Assembly (NCBI GenBank): GCA_018268415.1
Contig: JAFDWO010000047.1
Span: 1-48,409, forward strand
DNA: 48,409 nt
Origin: Actinomycetota bacterium
Lineage (GTDB): Bacteria > Actinomycetota > Thermoleophilia > Solirubrobacterales > 70-9
Direction: 5' to 3'
Below, in pieces: positions 7,736 to 16,272 of the stretch. The notes under the pieces were generated by a model, which was not told where the DNA came from, made no database searches, and saw only the letters and a program-made list of their open reading frames with translations. Position 1 is the first letter of the stretch. Every line of letters begins with the position of its first letter. The translations under genes were made by a program, and so were the position numbers.

Positions 7736-9890
7736 CCAGCGCGTCGAGCAGGCGCTTGGGGGTGATGGGCAGCTCCCGGATGCGTACGCCGACCGCGTCG
7801 AAGACGGCCTCGGCGACCGCGGCGTCGATGCCCACCGAGCCGAACTCGCCGATGCCCTTGGCCCCGATCGGACTGGCGTGGTGGTCGTACTCGTCGACGA
7901 AGTTGATCGTGATGTCGCCGGGGATGTCGGCGTTGACCGGGATGTGGACGCCGGCGAGATCCTTGGAGAGCCAACGGGCGGTCGTCGGGTCCAGCTCGCT
8001 CGCCTCCATCGTCGCCTTGCCCCAACCCCAGGCGAAGCTGCCGAGCATCTGCGAGCGGGCGGTCTTCGGATTGATGATCCGGCCGACCGAGTAGGAGCCG
8101 ACCGCGCGCCGCAAGCGCACCAGCCCAAGCATCGGATCGACCGCGACCTCGACGAAGGAGGCACCGAAGGTCCGCATCGAGAAGCCGGTGCTGCCGCCGT
8201 CATGGTCGACTTCGACTCCACCCGGAAGCTGCGACGTGCGCTCGCCGACGACCTCCTCGACGCCCGCCGCGCGGACGGCCTCGATCGGGTCGGCGAGGCT
8301 CGACAGCGCGGCCAGCTCGCGCCGCAGCTCGCGGCAGGCGAGCGCCACGGCACTGCCGGTGTGCATCGTCGAGGAGCCGTAGATGGGGCCCGTCGTCGGC
8401 AGGGCGCTGTCGCCCCAGGCGACGTCGATGTTGTCGATCGGGACCCCGATCTCGTCGGCCGCGATCTGGGTGAGGAGGGTCTGAAGGCCCGTACCGATGT
8501 CCTGCACGTCGGTTTCGATCAGCACGCTGCCGTCGCTTCGCAGCCGCACCCGGGCGGTGCCGGGCATCCGCATCGTGCCGCCCACCGCCGAGGCCATGCC
8601 GGTGCCGATCAACCAGTTGCCGTCCCGCCGCCCGCCGCGGGGACGACCGTGCCAACCGAAGAGCTCGGCGCCCTCCGCGTAGGCCTCGCGCAGCTTCTTC
8701 GAGGACCAGGGCCGGCCGGTGAGCGGGTCTTTCTCGGCGTAGTTGCGCAGGCGCAGCTCGAGCGGGTCGATGCCGACCTCGTGGGCGAGCTCGTTGATCG
8801 CGCTCTCGAGCGCCCAGAGGCCCGGCCCCTCGTTCGGGCAGCGCATCGGCGAAGGCATTCCGACGGTGACCCGCTCGATTTCCTGGGCCGTGTCGATCAC
8901 CGGGCATTCGTAGAGCGCCTTGACCTCGGTCGCGGCCTCGAGATAGGTCTCGACCATGCCGGTGATGTTGGCGACCCGGTGGCGGTAGACCTGAAGATGA
9001 CCTTCGGCGTCGGCGCCGAGCTCGACCCGTTGGGTCATCAGCGGCTGGAACCCCGTCGCGTTGTATTGGTCGCCGCGCCGCAGGTGCAGCTTGACCGGGC
9101 GTCCGACCGCTTTCGCTGCGGCGACCGCGAGGAGCTGGTGCATCCAGAACCCCTTGCAACCGAAGCCGCCGCCGGTGAACGGGGCGATCACGTGCACGTC
9201 GGCCGGATCGATGCCGAAGACCGAGGCGAACATCGGCGGCAACAGCATGCTGGCCTGGATCGAATCCCAGAGGGTGAGGCGGTCCCCGTCCCAGCTCGCC
9301 AACGTGCCCGAGGTCTCGATCGGGTTGTGGTGGCGTGAAGGCTGTACGTAGGAGGCCGCGAAGCGAACTGGCGCCGACTCAAGGGCCGCAGCCGAGTCGC
9401 CCCGCGCGAACGGCTGTCCGTAGGGCCACCAGACGGTGCCGTCACCATCTGGGGCGCCGAGGAACTGCCGCTCCCCGGCGCCGGGGAGCACCACCGGCTC
9501 CGCCGCGTAGGCGACGGAGACGAGCGGCCGTGCCTCTTCCGCAGCCTCCAGCGTCTCCGCCAGGACGATCGCGACCGCCTGCCCCTCGAAATGGATCTGG
9601 TCACCCTCCATCGGCTTCTTCACCGGGGCGCCCGGAAATTCGAGCACCGGCCCGAGCGGCGGCAGATCCTCGCCGGTGAGGACGCTGACGACGCCGGCGA
9701 CCGCCTTGGCCTCGGCGACATCGATCGTCACGACGGATCCCGACGCGACCGTGGCTCCGACGAGGACGGCGTAGAGCGTCCCGGGCGGCAGGTTGTCCAT
9801 CGAGTAGCGGGCCGCCCCGGTCAGCTTCAGGGGGCCCTCGATCCGCGTCCGGGCCGAGCCGACGGCGGTTCTCGCGTCCGCCGAGCTCAT
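7731..9890 (-). CDS. Molybdenum-binding large subunit of a PaoABC-like hydroxylase/aldehyde oxidoreductase
   Basis: A 719-residue xanthine oxidase-family large subunit. It has the N-terminal a/b hammerhead (about 15-130), the Mo-cofactor loop GGGFGCK (240-246), the HHNPIE segment (about 187-192), and near the end KGIGEFG, whose Glu (about 682) is the expected catalytic base at Mo. These enzymes use water as oxygen source to oxidise aldehydes or hydroxylate aromatic or heterocyclic carbons. The ATG at 9890 overlaps the stop of the FAD subunit as ATGA. It is the last gene of the operon starting at 19239. The substrate is unknown; the PaoB-type partner favours an aromatic aldehyde. Confidence 0.92.
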   Translation of the reverse strand: MSSADARTAVGSARTRIEGPLKLTGAARYSMDNLPPGTLYAVLVGATVASGSVVTIDVAEAKAVAGVVSVLTGEDLPPLGPVLEFPGAPVKKPMEGDQIHFEGQAVAIVLAETLEAAEEARPLVSVAYAAEPVVLPGAGERQFLGAPDGDGTVWWPYGQPFARGDSAAALESAPVRFAASYVQPSRHHNPIETSGTLASWDGDRLTLWDSIQASMLLPPMFASVFGIDPADVHVIAPFTGGGFGCKGFWMHQLLAVAAAKAVGRPVKLHLRRGDQYNATGFQPLMTQRVELGADAEGHLQVYRHRVANITGMVETYLEAATEVKALYECPVIDTAQEIERVTVGMPSPMRCPNEGPGLWALESAINELAHEVGIDPLELRLRNYAEKDPLTGRPWSSKKLREAYAEGAELFGWHGRPRGGRRDGNWLIGTGMASAVGGTMRMPGTARVRLRSDGSVLIETDVQDIGTGLQTLLTQIAADEIGVPIDNIDVAWGDSALPTTGPIYGSSTMHTGSAVALACRELRRELAALSSLADPIEAVRAAGVEEVVGERTSQLPGGVEVDHDGGSTGFSMRTFGASFVEVAVDPMLGLVRLRRAVGSYSVGRIINPKTARSQMLGSFAWGWGKATMEASELDPTTARWLSKDLAGVHIPVNADIPGDITINFVDEYDHHASPIGAKGIGEFGSVGIDAAVAEAVFDAVGVRIRELPITPKRLLDALA

Positions 9891-10891
9891 GCGCCGGCCG
9901 CCATCACTGCCCGGATCGCGGCGTTCCGCGCCAGCCGCCGCTTGTAGTCGCTGCCCGGCAAGGTCCGCGCCTCCTCCATGTCCCGTTCGATCGCCGCCAG
10001 CAGGGACGCCTCCTCGAGGCGCTCGCCGACCAGAGCCTGCTCGGCGCGGCCCAGCCGCCACGGACGCTGGGCGACCGAGCCGAGGGCGATGCGGAGGGCA
10101 CCGATCACGCCGTCCTCGAGCTCGACCGAGGCGGCGGCCGTGACCCGTGAGTAGGCGAAGCTCTGGCGGTCCCGCACCTTCAGGTAGGTCGATCGGGAAG
10201 CCGGGCGGAGGGGGATGAGGTAGGCAGCGATCAGCTCCCCCCGTTCGAGCCTGTTCTCGGCGGTGGCGCCATCCTCGCCCTCGGCCTCGGCCTCGACCTG
10301 GCTGAGGTGGAGGTCGCAGACGGGCAGGCGCCGGACGCCGGACGCCGAGTGCAGCTCGGCTTCGGCGTCGAGACAGGCCAAGGCGACCAGTGGATCGGAG
10401 GGATGCGTCGCCGCGCAGGACTCCGACCAGCCGAAGATCGCGGCGTCATCGCTGTGGCCGGCGATCGCCGCACAACCGCTGCCCGGCTGCCGCTTGTTGC
10501 AACCCCAGGTCAGGGGCGCCTCGGCGCGAAAGTAGACGCAGCGGGTGCGCTGCAGGACGTTGCCCCCGATCGTCGCCCGGTTGCGGAGCTGCGCCGAGGC
10601 GGCGAGCAGGCACGCCTCGCCGAGGGCGCGCGCGTGGGCGTCGACGAGCGGGTGCTCGCCGACCTTGTTCAAGGTGGCGAGCGCGCCAATGCGCAACGTC
10701 TCGCCGTCGAGCGCGATCTCGCCCCAGCCCGGCAACCTGGCGATGTCGACCAGGTGGTCGGGCTCGGCGATCCCGAGCCGCATCCAGTTGAGCAGCTCGG
10801 TGCCGCCGGCGATCACGCTCGCCTCGGGCTGCTCCAGCAGGGAGAAGGCGCCGCCCTCGAGCTGCGGCCGATCGTAGGTGAACCGCTTCAC
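9887..10891 (-). CDS. FAD subunit of a PaoABC-like molybdenum enzyme, with a predicted extra [4Fe-4S] cluster
   Basis: A 334-residue CO-dehydrogenase-flavoprotein-type subunit. FAD motifs are IAGGTELLNWMRLG (27-40) and ATIGGNVLQRTRC (106-118). Unlike plain XdhB/CoxM subunits it carries an insertion with four cysteines, C118, C131 (CNKRQPGSGC), C140 and C159. This is the pattern of E. coli PaoB (YagS), which holds a [4Fe-4S] cluster. Electrons would pass from Mo through the 2Fe-2S clusters to FAD, with a modulating role for the extra cluster. The GTG start at 10891 overlaps the small-subunit stop as GTGA, and its stop overlaps the large-subunit ATG. Confidence 0.9.
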   Translation of the reverse strand: MKRFTYDRPQLEGGAFSLLEQPEASVIAGGTELLNWMRLGIAEPDHLVDIARLPGWGEIALDGETLRIGALATLNKVGEHPLVDAHARALGEACLLAASAQLRNRATIGGNVLQRTRCVYFRAEAPLTWGCNKRQPGSGCAAIAGHSDDAAIFGWSESCAATHPSDPLVALACLDAEAELHSASGVRRLPVCDLHLSQVEAEAEGEDGATAENRLERGELIAAYLIPLRPASRSTYLKVRDRQSFAYSRVTAAASVELEDGVIGALRIALGSVAQRPWRLGRAEQALVGERLEEASLLAAIERDMEEARTLPGSDYKRRLARNAAIRAVMAAGA

Positions 10892-11394
10892 CGCCCGAGC
10901 TCCTCGGCGGCCATCATGACGGCCGCGGTGATCTGCGGGTAGGCGCTGCAGCGGCAGAGGTTGCCACTCATCCACTCGCGAACTTCCTCTTCGGAGCCGG
11001 TGTGGCCCTCCTCGATGCAGGCGACCGCCGAGATCAGCTGACCCGGCGTGCAGTACCCGCACTGGTAGGCATCACAGGCGGAGAAGGCCCGCTGCACGGG
11101 ATGTAGCTCGCCATCGGGCCCGGCGAGTCCCTCGACGGTGGTCACCGCGGAGCCCTCGCATTGGACCACCAGGATCATGCAGGCGTTCATCCGCCGCCCG
11201 TCGACGAGCACCGTGCAGGAGCCGCAGGCGCCTTCGTTGCAGCCCTTCTTGGTGCCCGTCAGGCCGATCGCCTCACGTAGCCAGTCGAGCAGGCTGGTGC
11301 GAGCTTCGACCTCGGTGACGCGCTCCTCGCCGTTGACGCGAATCCGTACCTCGTGGGTTTTCGGCTGCTCTCTGATCTGGGTATCCCGGCTCAT
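10888..11394 (-). CDS. 2Fe-2S small subunit of a PaoABC-like molybdenum enzyme
   Basis: A 168-residue protein with two [2Fe-2S] domains. The plant-ferredoxin type uses C52, C57, C60 and C72 (CNEGACGSC and AC). The all-helical type uses C112, C115, C147 and C149 (CGYCTPGQ and CRC). It relays electrons from the Mo centre to FAD. The ATG at 11394 is chosen because GAGGA lies 13 bases upstream and it leaves a small gap after the amidohydrolase stop; an alternative at 11430 would overlap it. No twin-arginine signal is seen, unlike E. coli PaoA, so a cytoplasmic enzyme is inferred. Confidence 0.9.
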   Translation of the reverse strand: MSRDTQIREQPKTHEVRIRVNGEERVTEVEARTSLLDWLREAIGLTGTKKGCNEGACGSCTVLVDGRRMNACMILVVQCEGSAVTTVEGLAGPDGELHPVQRAFSACDAYQCGYCTPGQLISAVACIEEGHTGSEEEVREWMSGNLCRCSAYPQITAAVMMAAEELGR

Positions 11395-11407
11395 TGAGAA
11401 TTTATCC

Positions 11408-12337
11408 TCAGGCGAGAAGACGTGGGACAAGGTGGGCAGCGTTCCTCCACTCGATCGCCTCTCGCTCCGCCGCCGGCAAGGCGGCCAGCGCCGGCGCCGG
11501 GTCCCCGGAGTCGGCGGGAAGCGCGGCGTAGGGCCAGTCGGTCCCGAAGACGATGCGCTCGAGCGGCGCGATCGAGCGGGTCGCCTCGAGCGCCGGCAGG
11601 TACTGGGTCAGCCCCGTGTCATAGCTCTGGCGCGCGAGGTGGGCGGCGACCCCGGCACCGGACTCCGCCGCCTTCTCCGGCTCGCGCAGCGCGAGCGAGC
11701 CGAGCCGCTCCGCCAGAAAGGGAGCGGTGCCGCCGAGGTGGGCGAACTGGAAGCGGATCGCCGGGTGGCGCTCGAACGCTCCGGAGAAGATCAGGTTGGC
11801 GATCGCCCGCGTGGTCTCGAAGGGGAACTCGTAGAGCCAGACCGGGTGCCGGTCGCCCAACGGCGGGGCGTAGGGAGGCACGGTCGGATGCACGAAAGCG
11901 TAGGCGCCGCGCCGATCGAGCTCGGCATATAGCGGCTCCCAGTCCGGATCCCCGAGATAGACGCCTTCGACGTTGGTCAACAGCATCACGCCGTCCAGCC
12001 CCAGCCGGTCGAGGGCGTGGGCGAGCTCGTCGATGGCGGCGGTGACGTCGGGCAGCGGTAGCACGCCGAGGGCGGCAAACCGACCCCGGGCGCCGCCCAC
12101 GACCGTCGCCAAGGCCTCATTGGCCGCACGTGACGCCTCGATCGCCCGGCGCCGGTCGCCGAGGTAGGGACCTGGAGGGCCGGTCGAGACCACCGCGGCA
12201 TCGATCCCGTAGCGGGCCATGTCGGCTTCGAGGTCTTCCCGCTCGGCGCGGACAACGAACGGGCGCGAGCCGTCGGCGGCAACCAGGAGATCCCGATAGG
12301 CATCGGGAACGAGGTGGGCATGAAGGTCGATCCTCAT
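11408..12337 (-). CDS. Amidohydrolase 2 / ACMSD-like decarboxylase or hydrolase
   Basis: A 309-residue TIM-barrel metal enzyme. Metal and active-site motifs are in order: DLHAH at residues 4-8, FVHPTVPP, FAHLGGTAPFL and IVFGTDWPY near the C terminus. This is the signature of the Amidohydro_2 family, which contains 2-amino-3-carboxymuconate semialdehyde decarboxylase, gamma-resorcylate and o-pyrocatechuate decarboxylases, and some ring-cleavage hydrolases. In an aromatic operon it most likely decarboxylates an aromatic acid or a ring-cleavage product, but hydrolysis is also possible. The ATG at 12337 follows the DUF2783 stop by 18 bases. Confidence 0.85.
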   Translation of the reverse strand: MRIDLHAHLVPDAYRDLLVAADGSRPFVVRAEREDLEADMARYGIDAAVVSTGPPGPYLGDRRRAIEASRAANEALATVVGGARGRFAALGVLPLPDVTAAIDELAHALDRLGLDGVMLLTNVEGVYLGDPDWEPLYAELDRRGAYAFVHPTVPPYAPPLGDRHPVWLYEFPFETTRAIANLIFSGAFERHPAIRFQFAHLGGTAPFLAERLGSLALREPEKAAESGAGVAAHLARQSYDTGLTQYLPALEATRSIAPLERIVFGTDWPYAALPADSGDPAPALAALPAAEREAIEWRNAAHLVPRLLA

Positions 12338-12355
12338 CCGCTCGGGCTGAACGTG

Positions 12356-12538
12356 TCAGGGCCTCGGAGGAGAGGCCGCCGTCACCGCCGCGAGCAGTCC
12401 GCCAAGGTCGCCGACCTCGTTGGCGAGCAGGAGGACGAGGCGTGCGAGGAATGCCTCACCCTCTTCCGGCGGCAGGCCGTCCCAGGTCTCGATCAGGCGC
12501 GCCATCAGTCGGTCCCCATCATCGGTGGTCAGCGGCAC
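12356..12538 (-). CDS. DUF2783-family small protein
   Basis: A 60-residue acidic helical protein with the core GLPPEEGEAFLARLVLLLAN followed by EVGDLGGLLAAV. This matches DUF2783, which is usually encoded next to FAD-dependent aromatic monooxygenases. It starts at GTG 12538, inside the last codons of the monooxygenase, where the GAGGAGGAG run coding for its terminal Glu residues doubles as a strong ribosome site. The molecular role of the family is unknown; a helper or stability factor of the monooxygenase is an inference from the conserved pairing. Confidence 0.75.
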   Translation of the reverse strand: MPLTTDDGDRLMARLIETWDGLPPEEGEAFLARLVLLLANEVGDLGGLLAAVTAASPPRP

Positions 12539-14232
12539 AGCTCCTCCTCCTTCTTCTTCGGCTGCTCGGCACGAGCAAGGATCTGGTCGACGATCGCGAC
12601 AGCGCCGACGGGTGAGACCTCACGGACTCGGCCGGCGATGTGCATGTCAGGCCGCAGGACGTAGCAGGCCCCGGCGTCGGCGCCATAGCGGTCGAACAAC
12701 GCCCCGGTCGTATCGACGGCCACCTCCACCCCGGTCACGCTCAACTGCGGGTCGCGGGTGACGATCACATGATCGAGGTCGAAGCCGCGGACCTCGTCCG
12801 TCGGAGGGTCGGACGGATCCCAGGTTTCGGTGAAGTAGAGCGCCGTGAAGTTGCCCTTCCATAGATCGAGCAGGTGGGCGTCGCGCCCCGCAGTCGTCAC
12901 CGGAGCGTTGTAGGCGGCGGCACCGGGTTGGACGCCTGCGTCGAAATCGTCGCGGTCGGCAAGGACCAGCGGCCCGTCCGCGTACACGATGGGCACGCTC
13001 GGCCGACCCGTGTTGATCAGCCGCCGGGCGAACTCTTGCTCACGCGCGAGGCGCAACACCGCGTCACGGAAGAGGCGTTCACCCTTGGACTGGGGATTGA
13101 TGAACGACTCGCTCTGCAAGGCGCAGCGAGAGTTCTCGAGCGCCGCCGCCAGGCGCTCGTCCGCATAGGTGTCGAGCAGACCGTAGCCCGCGTCGCCGGC
13201 GAGGACCGCGGTCAACTTCCAGGCCAGGTTCTCGGCGTCCTGAACGGCGCTGTTGCCGCCACGGGCGCCGAATGCCGGCAGCTCGTGGGCGGCGTCGCCG
13301 ACGAAGATCACGCGACCGTGCAGGAACGGACTGAGCACCTTGCGCTTCATCCGCACCCGCCCGATCGAGACGATCTCATAGTCCGTCCTGCCCTCGAGCA
13401 ACGTCGTGACACGCTCGCGAACCCGCTCCTCGGCGATCTCCTCGTCGGGATCGACGTGGGCGATCTGCCAGTCGTAGCGGATGCAGCCATCCGCCATCTG
13501 GTGGGCGATGGCGGCACCGCCATTGAGTTCGGGAAGGTTGAGCCAGAAGCGTCGCTGCAGCAGCTCGCCGAGATCGACCCGGACGTCGGCATAGGCCCAG
13601 TAGTCGTTGAGGTAGGTGAGCGAAGGCTCGAGCGCGAGGAACTTGGCGACGGAGCTGTGGGCGCCGTCACAGGCGACCACCCAGTCCGCCTCTAGCGAAT
13701 AGGGGCCCTCCGGGGTCTCGACCGAAAGCTCGACCGAGTCCTCCCGCTGGTCGAGCCCGACGACGGTGCTCTGCCAGCGAACGTCGACCTGGTCGAGTTC
13801 CTCGACTCGTTCGTACAGGTACTGCTCGACGTGGAACTGCTGGAGGTTCAGGAAGGCGGGCCATTTCTGCTTCTGGTCCGGCTGGATCACGTAGTGGTTC
13901 AACAACTCGCGGTCGTCGAAGATTCGCCCTTCGTTCCAGGTGACCGCCTTGGCGGCAATCTTGTCGGCGACACCGAGCCGATCGAAGATCTCGATCGTGC
14001 GCGCCGCGTAGCCGACCCCGCGCGAAAGCACGCCCTCGGCACCGCTGGTCGCATCGCGGTCGATCACCACCACCTCGACCCCGCGCTGCCCGAGGTCGGC
14101 GGCCAACGCGAGGCCCGCGAGGCCGGCTCCGACGATCACGCAGCGGTAACGAAAGGTCCGCGTGGCCCCGCCGGAGAGCTCCGGCGGGGTCTTGAACGAA
14201 TACTCCCTCAGGTCGTACCCGACCTCCGTCAT
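12529..14232 (-). CDS. FAD-dependent aromatic (phenol-type) monooxygenase
   Basis: A 567-residue group A flavoprotein monooxygenase. GAGLAGLALAADLGQRG binds the ADP part of FAD, VACDGAHS is the DG motif for FAD and NAD(P)H, and FVGDAAHELPAFGARGGNSA then VQDAENLAWKL is the GD motif. A C-terminal thioredoxin-like domain of about 150 residues is typical of the PheA/TfdB/MhpA branch. It should hydroxylate a phenolic ring ortho to an existing hydroxyl using NAD(P)H and O2, giving a catechol-like product for the extradiol dioxygenase of the same operon. The ATG at 14232 overlaps the hydratase stop (ATGA). Confidence 0.92.
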   Translation of the reverse strand: MTEVGYDLREYSFKTPPELSGGATRTFRYRCVIVGAGLAGLALAADLGQRGVEVVVIDRDATSGAEGVLSRGVGYAARTIEIFDRLGVADKIAAKAVTWNEGRIFDDRELLNHYVIQPDQKQKWPAFLNLQQFHVEQYLYERVEELDQVDVRWQSTVVGLDQREDSVELSVETPEGPYSLEADWVVACDGAHSSVAKFLALEPSLTYLNDYWAYADVRVDLGELLQRRFWLNLPELNGGAAIAHQMADGCIRYDWQIAHVDPDEEIAEERVRERVTTLLEGRTDYEIVSIGRVRMKRKVLSPFLHGRVIFVGDAAHELPAFGARGGNSAVQDAENLAWKLTAVLAGDAGYGLLDTYADERLAAALENSRCALQSESFINPQSKGERLFRDAVLRLAREQEFARRLINTGRPSVPIVYADGPLVLADRDDFDAGVQPGAAAYNAPVTTAGRDAHLLDLWKGNFTALYFTETWDPSDPPTDEVRGFDLDHVIVTRDPQLSVTGVEVAVDTTGALFDRYGADAGACYVLRPDMHIAGRVREVSPVGAVAIVDQILARAEQPKKKEEELCR

Positions 14233-15095
14233 TGCTCGTCTCCTGAATTCTCGGCGATCGAGTCGCCGTCGTCTGCTAACCAAGGCGTCTTGAAGGCTGC
14301 GTCGCGGGCCTCGATGAAGGCCCGCAGTCCATCGTTCTGGAGCACGTCACGCAGCCTGGTGCCGTCGGCCGACCGCGCCTGCCCGGCGGTCGACTGGAGG
14401 ACCGCCTTCAGGGCGCGCGTGTAGATCGCACCCTGGTTCCAGCCCATCATCTCCATCATCCCGTCGACGTTCTGCTTGTTCAGCATCACCCCGGTCGGCG
14501 GCATCGCCGCGATCCGCGCCGCCAGCGCGTCGACGCGCGCGGCGAAGCGATCCACCGCCACGGTCTCGAGGACGAACCCGATCCGCTCGGCGCGGTGGGC
14601 GCTGATCGTTTCGCCGGTCAGCATCAGGAACTTCGCCCACTGCGGACCCACGAGGTAGGGAAAGGGACCGCCGGTCGGGCTCCCCATGCGGCCCTCGATC
14701 AACCCGAACCGGGCCGCTTCGGAGGCGACCACGAGGTCGCACTGGCCGGCGAGCATCATCCCGGCGCCGTAACAGATCCCGTTCACCGCAGCGATCACCG
14801 GCTTGCGCGCCCCCCGCAGCCGATCGAGGGCGGTGTCGAAGCGGCCGTAGAACTCGTACCACTGCTCGGCGGTCTCCTCGGTCACGCCCGACATGTCGCC
14901 GCCGGCGGAGAAGGCGCGCCCGCGGCCGGTCAGGATCGCGCAGCGGATCTCCGGGTCGGAGTCGATCTCCTCGAAGGCGTCGACCAGCCCGTCGAGCACC
15001 CCGTAGCCGATCGGGTTGAGGTGGGCCGGATCGTCGAGCGCGATCTCGGCGACCCCCGCCAGTCGACCGGTGGTGAAGGAGACGATCCCGGCCAC
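14229..15095 (-). CDS. Enoyl-CoA hydratase/isomerase (crotonase) family protein
   Basis: A 288-residue crotonase-fold protein. Oxyanion-hole segments are GRAFSAGGDMSG and NGICYGAGMMLAGQCDLVVA, and a Glu occupies the catalytic helix (FGLIEGRMGSPTGG). It should hydrate an enoyl-CoA, or cleave or rearrange a CoA thioester, after CoA activation by the adjacent CoA-transferase. GTG at 15095 immediately follows the CoA-transferase stop, so the two are co-translated. Crotonases also include aryl-CoA lyases, so the exact reaction is open. Confidence 0.88.
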   Translation of the reverse strand: MAGIVSFTTGRLAGVAEIALDDPAHLNPIGYGVLDGLVDAFEEIDSDPEIRCAILTGRGRAFSAGGDMSGVTEETAEQWYEFYGRFDTALDRLRGARKPVIAAVNGICYGAGMMLAGQCDLVVASEAARFGLIEGRMGSPTGGPFPYLVGPQWAKFLMLTGETISAHRAERIGFVLETVAVDRFAARVDALAARIAAMPPTGVMLNKQNVDGMMEMMGWNQGAIYTRALKAVLQSTAGQARSADGTRLRDVLQNDGLRAFIEARDAAFKTPWLADDGDSIAENSGDEQ

Positions 15096-16265
15096 TCAGA
15101 TCACCCCGCGGCCGGCGAGCTCCTCGAGCTCCTCGGAGGACAACCCCAGCAGTTCGCCGTAGACCTCGGCGTTGTGCTCGCCGACCGCCGGCCCGGCGTG
15201 GCGGATGGTCGTGTCATAGGCGGCAAAGCGGATCCACGGCCGCAGCATCTTCACCGTCCCGGCATCCGGGTGCTCGACCTCGAGCATCGCCCCGCGGGAC
15301 CTAAGGTTCTCGTCTTCGACCGCCTCGCCGACGGTGCGCACCGGCGCTCCAGGCAGGTTGAGGTCGCGGAACACCCGCCACAGTTCGGCGCGGGTCATCG
15401 TCCGCACCCACTTCTGGGCTTCGGCCATCAGCTGCTCGAAGTTGGTGCGGCGATTGTCGATCGAATCGAAGCGGGGATCGTCGACGATCTCGGGATGTCC
15501 CATCGACTCGCAGAGTGCCGACCAGCGCTCCGGCGAGAGATCGGGCAGGTGGAAGGCGACGTAGCCATCGGCGCACTCGACCGGCGCCGATGCCACCGGC
15601 TGGTGCTCGAACAGCGTGTGCAGCGAGCTGACCATGAAGCCGAGCTGTGCTTCCTGCATCGCGACGTCGACATAGTCGCCCTCACCGGTGCGTTCGCGCG
15701 CATAGAGGGCGGCGAGGATGCCGAGGGCCATCGAGACTCCAGCCCCCTCGTCGCCGATCCCCAGCGGTTTCGAACCGCGCGCCGCAGGCGTCGTCCAGCC
15801 GGAGTCGGTCCAGCCGGATATCGCCTGGATCAGCATCGCGAAGGCCGGGACGTCGACGTAGGGGCCACTCGACCCGTAGCCGCTCGACCGGGCGTAGATC
15901 ACGTCGGGCCTGATCTCGCGCAGGTGCTGATAGCCGAACCCGAGCCTGTCCATCACCCCGGGCGAGAAGTTCTCGACGACAACGTCGCTCTTCGCCACCA
16001 GTTTTCCGAAGATCTCCTTGCCCGCCTCGGATTTGAGGTTGAGCGTGATGCAGCGCTTGTTGGCGTTGACGACCAGCGACTCGTAGCCGTCGCGCCCCGC
16101 ATCGGTCGGCATCCAGGCGTGGCGAAACCGGTCGCCGGCCCCGTGCTCGACCTTGAGCACGTCGGCGCCCATGTGGGCGAGGAGCATCGTGCAAAAGGGA
16201 CCGTTGAGGACGTGCGTCAGGTCGAGGATCCGGGTGCCTGCCAGCGGGCCGGTGTTCGCGATCAT
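15096..16265 (-). CDS. CaiB/BaiF (class III) CoA-transferase
   Basis: A 389-residue protein from ATG 16265, with AGGCGG 13 bases upstream; an ATG at 16289 lies inside the preceding gene and is less likely. It opens LAGTRILDLTHVLNGPFCTM and contains ADVLKVE, GDRFRHAWMP, the NANKRCITLNLKSEAGKEIF block and LGIGDEGAG, in which D172 is the expected catalytic aspartate of class III transferases. The enzyme would move CoA between carboxylic acids and thereby activate a pathway acid for beta-oxidation-type steps by the neighbouring hydratase, acyl-CoA dehydrogenase and thiolase. Confidence 0.9.
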   Translation of the reverse strand: MIANTGPLAGTRILDLTHVLNGPFCTMLLAHMGADVLKVEHGAGDRFRHAWMPTDAGRDGYESLVVNANKRCITLNLKSEAGKEIFGKLVAKSDVVVENFSPGVMDRLGFGYQHLREIRPDVIYARSSGYGSSGPYVDVPAFAMLIQAISGWTDSGWTTPAARGSKPLGIGDEGAGVSMALGILAALYARERTGEGDYVDVAMQEAQLGFMVSSLHTLFEHQPVASAPVECADGYVAFHLPDLSPERWSALCESMGHPEIVDDPRFDSIDNRRTNFEQLMAEAQKWVRTMTRAELWRVFRDLNLPGAPVRTVGEAVEDENLRSRGAMLEVEHPDAGTVKMLRPWIRFAAYDTTIRHAGPAVGEHNAEVYGELLGLSSEELEELAGRGVI

Positions 16266-16272
16266 CAGGTCT

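Noticed and set aside
7641-9338. A long open frame (565 codons) on the plus strand opposite the PaoC-like gene
   Set aside because: It is the antisense shadow of a strongly supported gene, has biased His/Arg/Asp/Gly composition and no family match; such frames are common in GC-rich codon usage.
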